This document shows positions 5,965 through 6,411 of a stretch of 6,411 nucleotides of DNA, piece by piece. Both the position numbers and the translations under genes were made by a program. Source of the DNA: Pseudomonadota bacterium (GTDB lineage Bacteria > Pseudomonadota > Gammaproteobacteria > Pseudomonadales > UBA5518); contig JAKJFB010000171.1 in assembly GCA_022705125.1 (NCBI GenBank), positions 1-6,411 on the forward strand, read 5' to 3'. The notes under the pieces were generated by a model that ran no database searches, had not been told where the DNA came from, and was given only the letters and a program-made list of their open reading frames with translations. Position 1 is the stretch's first letter. Every line of letters starts with the position of its first letter.

Positions 5965-6411
5965 ATCGCACTTTCAAAAATGCCACTACAACAGCGTCAG
6001 CTGCTCCGGCGCCGCCGGTTTTTCGATTCCTAAGGCATGAAGCACCTCGTTCTGTTCCGTGCTGAGGGCGGACACTCCCGTCACCGGTTCGCCGCCGTTC
6101 AGGCGCACGCGGTGATGCTGGATGCGCTGCAGTTGCTCGAGTGCCCGCTCGGGGGTGTAGCCCGCGTCGGCAGCCTTGAGGCGGCTGCGCATCACCCGGT
6201 GCAGGATCAGCGCCATGAAGCAGATCGACGCATGCGCGCGGATCCGCTCGGGCAGGCGGTGATACACCGGGCCGATCTCGATCTCGGACTTGAGCACCTT
6301 GAAGCCGCGCTCGATGTCGGCGAGCGACTTGTAGCGCTGAATCACGTTCTGCGCGGAGAGGCCCTCGGCGTTGGTGACCAGCAGCAGCTTGCCGTCCATC
6401 ATTTCTGCAAG
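5923..6411. mobile_element. Insertion sequence, IS1634/IS4-like, one end plus partial transposase gene
   Basis: The amidohydrolase homology breaks right after the codon at 5920-5922. It is followed by some 60 bases of noticeably AT-richer non-coding DNA and then a minus-strand transposase gene that continues past the right edge. This is the arrangement of one IS terminus with the transposase reading outward towards it. The exact terminus is uncertain by about ten bases. CCGAGTTCGACAG at 5923-5935 is a candidate outer end of the terminal inverted repeat. The opposite end and the target duplication lie outside the window, so neither could be checked. Confidence 0.8.
5986..6411 (-). CDS. IS1634-like (IS4-superfamily, DDE) transposase, C-terminal part
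   Basis: The minus-strand frame is open at the right edge and ends with TAG at 5988-5986, giving about the last 142 residues of a protein that in this family is typically around 500 or more. The sequence YKSLADIERGFKVLKSE fits the conserved C-terminal block of IS4-like transposases. It has Tyr, then the catalytic Glu seven residues on, and Lys seven residues after that; the position where IS4 proper has Arg is Leu here, as is common in the IS1634 group. IEIGPVYHRLPERIRAHASICFMAL follows the block in the manner of IS1634-family proteins. The two ATG codons at 6402-6397 are internal methionines, not the gene start, because homology-like sequence continues upstream to the edge. Whether the full transposase is intact cannot be judged. 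Confidence 0.88.
   Translation of the reverse strand, partial: LAEMMDGKLLLVTNAEGLSAQNVIQRYKSLADIERGFKVLKSEIEIGPVYHRLPERIRAHASICFMALILHRVMRSRLKAADAGYTPERALEQLQRIQHHRVRLNGGEPVTGVSALSTEQNEVLHALGIEKPAAPEQLTLL

Noticed and set aside
1..6411. CRISPR array, tRNA or rRNA genes
   Set aside because: No regularly spaced direct repeats and no tRNA- or rRNA-like segments were seen; nearly all of the window is accounted for by protein genes.

Overview
The window is very GC-rich, gene-dense DNA whose proteins look like those of a betaproteobacterium, most plausibly Rhodocyclales (Thauera/Azoarcus-like). That placement rests on composition and general protein resemblance, not on a database match.

Layout. 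Positions 1-304 (minus strand) hold the N-terminal part of a ChbG/YdjC/HpnK-type carbohydrate deacetylase that runs off the left edge. A 183-base divergent intergenic region (305-487), with a perfect 8-bp hairpin, separates it from a plus-strand operon. The operon encodes a GtrB/DPM1-like GT2 polyprenyl-phosphate glycosyltransferase (488-1498), a GT39/ArnT-like integral membrane glycosyltransferase (1495-3135), a GtrA-family small membrane protein (3132-3542) and an EamA/DMT-family transporter (3539-4444). These four genes are joined by three successive ATGA stop/start overlaps, which implies one transcript and translational coupling. A peptide deformylase (4466-4990) follows after 21 bases with its own good ribosome binding site. 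After an 89-base gap, an exported metal-dependent amidohydrolase begins at 5080. It is cut off near 5923 by an insertion sequence carrying a minus-strand IS1634/IS4-like transposase, whose C-terminal part (5986-6411) is visible before the right edge.

How the genes could work together. The GT2 enzyme would load a sugar onto undecaprenyl phosphate on the cytoplasmic side. The GtrA protein would help move the lipid-linked sugar across the inner membrane. The GT39 enzyme would transfer the sugar to a periplasmic or envelope acceptor. A neighbouring YdjC-type deacetylase makes the set resemble the Francisella NaxD/FlmF2/FlmK and Bordetella Lgm systems, which add hexosamine to lipid A. This is the most interesting hypothesis in the window, but it is an inference from gene content. 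The EamA transporter may or may not belong to that pathway. The deformylase is housekeeping. The amidohydrolase is very probably a dead gene because the insertion removes its catalytic C-terminal part.
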